7,612 nt of DNA from Anaerolineales bacterium (GTDB taxonomy: Bacteria; Chloroflexota; Anaerolineae; Anaerolineales; DRMV01), in assembly GCA_027026295.1 (NCBI GenBank), contig JALVOR010000236.1, positions 1-7,612 of the forward strand, written 5' to 3'. Positions 5,545-7,612 of the stretch are shown in pieces (position 1 is the first letter of the stretch; each line of letters opens with the position of its first letter). A model generated the notes under the pieces. It made no database searches. It was not told the origin of the DNA and saw only the letters and a list, made by a program, of their open reading frames with translations. The position numbers were made by a program, and so were the translations under genes.

Positions 5545-6261
5545 TTACTTCAAATTACCGCTCCCCGCCACCTCATACGCGGGCGGCCTCAGTATCCGCC
5601 AGGCATCCATTGGCCAGTAAACCAAAACGGCCTTACCCACAATAGAATCCATCGCCACCGGCCCCAAAATGTGCGAATCGGTGGAATTGTTGCGGTTGTC
5701 GCCCAACACGAACACCTTGCCGGTGGGGACGTTCCACGCTCCGTGGTAGCGCGGCGGCTCCAGAATGTAGGGTTCGTTCAGTCGCTTGCCGTCAATGTAA
5801 ACTGCGCCGCCGCGGATTTCCACATGCTCGCCGGGCAGGCCAATGATGCGCTTGATGTAATCCTCATCCGCCGAGTGCCTTGGGGCGTTAGCAAACGTGC
5901 TGGGGTGGAAAATCACGATATCGCCGCGATGGGGCTCGCCGAAGCGATATGCCAGGCGGTAAACCAGCACGAATTCGCCGCTTCGGAACGTTGGGCGCAT
6001 ACTGTACCCCTGCACCTGCACCCGCACCGTGAGGGCGTTGACGGCAAAGTAAATCAGGGCCGCCAAAACCAAGGTCTGCACCACCTCCCACAGGAGCGTA
6101 AGACAGCCACGCGCCGCCCGCCGGGCGCGGGAGGGCTTCGGAGCAGGGGTGACGTCGAAATCAGCGTAGTCGTTGTTCAATTCAGGTTGCACAATGGGCT
6201 CTCGCAAATGAAGAAGTTGCAGATGCTCCAACTGTTCGTCGGCAAATTTGTGTCTGCTCAA
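5545..6261 (-). CDS. lepB: Signal peptidase I
   Basis: This is the membrane serine protease that removes signal peptides from Sec- and Tat-exported proteins, such as the M23 hydrolase in this window; lipoproteins need signal peptidase II instead. The S26 core is complete: catalytic Ser87 in QGYSMRPTF, Lys137 in DYIKRIIGLPGE, and the VFVLGDNRNNSTDS box at 183-196. One transmembrane helix spans about 55-77, leaving an N-terminal cytoplasmic tail of about 50 residues, followed by the extracytoplasmic catalytic domain. The start is uncertain: TTG at 6259-6261 is the first possible codon after an in-frame TAA and has no good Shine-Dalgarno. GTG at 6190-6192 is an alternative that would shorten the tail by 23 residues without touching the core. 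It is probably first in a run with the zinc-finger, duplicated and class II aldolase genes. Confidence 0.95.
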   Translation of the reverse strand: MSRHKFADEQLEHLQLLHLREPIVQPELNNDYADFDVTPAPKPSRARRAARGCLTLLWEVVQTLVLAALIYFAVNALTVRVQVQGYSMRPTFRSGEFVLVYRLAYRFGEPHRGDIVIFHPSTFANAPRHSADEDYIKRIIGLPGEHVEIRGGAVYIDGKRLNEPYILEPPRYHGAWNVPTGKVFVLGDNRNNSTDSHILGPVAMDSIVGKAVLVYWPMDAWRILRPPAYEVAGSGNLK

Positions 6262-6267
6262 TTAGCG

Positions 6268-6412
6268 GAATGAAACACAGAGGTCACAGAAACCTACAGA
6301 AAACACAGAAAGGGGAATTTTTTGAATTTCTGTGCCTTCCGTGCTAATCTTTGTGCAATTTGTGTTCCCTGCCAATCGGGAGGTTTTTCTGCGGAATCTG
6401 TGGCCTTCTCTC
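6268..6412. repeat. Composite intergenic repeat, copy C
   Basis: Most of the 174-base gap between deoC and lepB is this element. It contains acagaaaacacagaaa (6296-6311), as in copy A. It also has gtgctaatct (6341-6350), identical to 7440-7449, and a 17-base word at 6384-6400 that matches 7466-7482 at 15 positions. The arms cacagaaa (6304-6311) and tttctgtg (6327-6334) are perfect inverted repeats around a 15-base loop. On the minus strand this hairpin is followed by a short T-rich run and could weakly terminate the deoC transcript. Confidence 0.7.
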
Positions 6413-6435
6413 GCCGAGGCAAAGCAGTTATGAAA

Positions 6436-7284
6436 TCACGCCGCCTGCCGGGCTTCGGCCACGATTTTCACGCCCGCGCTGGCGCCAATGCGGTTTGCGC
6501 CCGCGGCAATCATCGCCTGGGCAGCCTCATACGAGCGGATGCCGCCCGCAGCCTTCACACCCAGTTCGTCGCCCACCACCGCCCGCATGAGCGCGACGTC
6601 TTCCACCGTCGCGCCGCCGGGCCCAAAACCGGTGGATGTCTTCACGAAATCCGCCCCAGCCTGCTTCGCCAGCAGGCAGGCGGCAACCTTCTCCTCGTCG
6701 GTCAGCAGCGCGGCTTCGATGATGACCTTGACAATGGCGCCCGCAGGGTGCGCCGCGGCCACCACCGCGTGAATGTCGCGCTCCACAGCATCGAAACGGC
6801 GGCTCTTCAGCGCGCCGATGTTGATGACCATATCGATTTCCGTCGCGCCGTCGGCAATCGCAGCCAGAGTTTCGTAGGCTTTCACTTCGGGCAGCGTGGC
6901 CCCTAACGGAAACCCCACCACGGTGCAGACTTCCACCTCGTCCACATCGGAAAGCAGGTCGGCGGCAAGGCGCACATACCACGGATTGATGCACACCGAG
7001 GCAAAGCGATAGCCGCGCGCTTCGGTGCACAGTTGCACGATTTGCTGCGCCGTGGCTTCGGGTTTGAGCAGCGTGTGATCAATCATGCGGGCAATGCCTT
7101 CAGCGGGGGCATCGGTGGAAGGCAGCGCCACGCGGGCAGCAAGCACTTCGCCATCGGCAAACACCGTGGTGGCCGTGACGCCGTGGCTTGCTTCGGTAAA
7201 AATTTCCAGTTCACCATCGCCCTGCAAGGCGGCTTCCACCTCGCGGTTGACGCGGGCAATCAGTTCTTCTGGGGGTTCAGGCAT
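6436..7284 (-). CDS. deoC: Deoxyribose-phosphate aldolase with N-terminal extension
   Basis: This class I aldolase cleaves 2-deoxy-D-ribose 5-phosphate to glyceraldehyde 3-phosphate and acetaldehyde in deoxynucleoside breakdown. The TIM-barrel core runs from IDHTLLKP (about 68-75) to the end. The Schiff-base Lys is K215 (FVKTSTGF), the proton-relay Lys is K244 (GVKAAGGIR), and the catalytic Asp is D151 (EIDMVINIG). The end, [11 protein letters not shown], is typical. At 282 residues it is about 60 longer than most DeoC because of residues 1-63. Residues 5-21 of this extension have an amphipathic helical pattern, and the rest has no obvious match. ATG at 7282-7284 has GGAGG four bases upstream. 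Longer in-frame starts exist but run into the copy D repeat. No other nucleoside-catabolic gene is adjacent. Confidence 0.96.
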   Translation of the reverse strand: MPEPPEELIARVNREVEAALQGDGELEIFTEASHGVTATTVFADGEVLAARVALPSTDAPAEGIARMIDHTLLKPEATAQQIVQLCTEARGYRFASVCINPWYVRLAADLLSDVDEVEVCTVVGFPLGATLPEVKAYETLAAIADGATEIDMVINIGALKSRRFDAVERDIHAVVAAAHPAGAIVKVIIEAALLTDEEKVAACLLAKQAGADFVKTSTGFGPGGATVEDVALMRAVVGDELGVKAAGGIRSYEAAQAMIAAGANRIGASAGVKIVAEARQAA

Positions 7285-7324
7285 CGTTCCTCCGGGTGTG
7301 GTCATTTGATAACCGTTCAGCCGC

Positions 7325-7505
7325 AAGAAAACAGACCACGGATGACACGGATAATCACGGATGCTCGCGTTTTTTAGGACGTCAAGGGCACAAGCAAATG
7401 CAGCGTGCCCTCTACCTTTCAAAGTTTTTCACCCAATCGGTGCTAATCTGTGAAATCGGTGGACATTTTTCTGCAAAATCTGCGTGATCTGTGGTTTCTC
7501 CTCAC
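7325..7505. repeat. Composite intergenic repeat, copy D
   Basis: This gene-free stretch upstream of deoC starts with stacked 'cacggat' words (7331-7364, 29 of 34 bases shared with the reverse complement of 3243-3276). It ends with gtgctaatct (7440-7449), a 17-base word shared with copy C (7466-7482), and 'ctgtggtttctcc' (7489-7501). The accac- and -gtggt-type edges make the whole element roughly palindromic in theme. Open frames across it are spurious. Confidence 0.75.
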
Positions 7506-7531
7506 TAAGACTCTATCCGAAAAATATCGTT

Positions 7532-7543
7532 AGGACTTACGCA
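7532..7543 (+). repeat. Possible mobile-element end, AGGACTTACGCA
   Basis: The word aggacttacgca resembles terminal sequences that I recall from dispersed repeats in cyanobacterial and Chloroflexota genomes. No transposase, matching inverted copy or target duplication is visible in the window, so this rests on recollection only. Confidence 0.25.
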
Positions 7544-7570
7544 GTTGCTCGTAGAAGCGCTCGTTTTCAT

Positions 7571-7610
7571 GTCATGGCGAGCCGCCATAGGCGGCGAAGC
7601 CATCTCCCAG
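7571..7610. repeat. REP-like palindromic repeat
   Basis: The perfect stem gccgcc (7581-7586) and ggcggc (7590-7595) closes a 3-base loop. It is extended by atggc (7574-7578) with gccat (7599-7603) across a small GA/GAA internal loop. The flanks, gtcatggcgag and gcgaagccatctc, resemble the widespread gtcattgcgag...gcgaagcaatctc family of REP-like intergenic repeats. It lies next to copy D at the window edge. Confidence 0.6.
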
Positions 7611-7612
7611 AC

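Noticed and set aside
5485..6273. Plus-strand open frame of 262 codons opposite signal peptidase
   Set aside because: The minus strand encodes the full S26 catalytic core here, so the plus frame is a shadow.
3961..7284. Two aldolases plus a thioesterase as one pathway cluster
   Set aside because: Signal peptidase, a zinc-finger gene and repeats separate them, the thioesterase is on the other strand, and no shared substrate is evident.
7285..7422. Longer start for deoC
   Set aside because: The extra codons run through the copy D repeat, and GGAGG is correctly placed for the ATG at 7284.

Overview
The window looks like a stretch of chromosome from a GC-rich member of the Chloroflexota, most likely Anaerolineae-like. 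That assignment is inference. It rests on the Ala/Pro/Thr/Glu-rich linker after the lipobox of a family 5 solute-binding lipoprotein, on the rho–LysM/M23 pair, and on abundant 'accacagaaaac / ccacggatgacacgg' intergenic repeats. No rRNA, tRNA, CRISPR array, prophage gene or intact transposase is visible. Every supported gene is on the minus strand except one thioesterase.

Layout from left to right. (1) 1-327 (-) is the N-terminal part of a peptide/oligopeptide ABC-transporter lipoprotein. It has a strong promoter and a roughly 110-nt leader that holds a small overlapping reading frame. (2) 534-2833 (-) is a tight two-gene unit: transcription terminator Rho followed, with only two bases between stop and start, by a secreted LysM-LysM-M23 peptidoglycan hydrolase. 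Rho has an extended -10 promoter and a leader of about 175 nt with a pyrimidine tract, a hairpin and a possible leader peptide. (3) 3084-3340 is a repeat-filled spacer. (4) 3387-3875 (+) is a PaaI-type hotdog thioesterase with its own promoter. (5) 3961-6261 (-) is a run of four genes: signal peptidase I, a YgiT-type zinc-finger protein, an unrecognised protein with an internal duplication, and a class II (fuculose-phosphate-type) aldolase. (6) 6436-7284 (-) is deoxyribose-phosphate aldolase with an unusual N-terminal extension of about 63 residues. (7) 7285-7612 is intergenic, with another copy of the repeat and a REP-like hairpin at the edge.

Most genes are housekeeping: Rho-dependent termination, wall remodelling, cleavage of secreted precursors, and sugar-phosphate aldol chemistry. 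I found no convincing new multigene system. The points most worth a second look are the composite intergenic repeat family that fills four gaps, two leader reading frames whose stop codons overlap or abut the downstream Shine-Dalgarno, the possible Rho autoregulatory leader, the duplicated unknown protein, and the DeoC extension, whose first 20 residues look like an amphipathic targeting helix.
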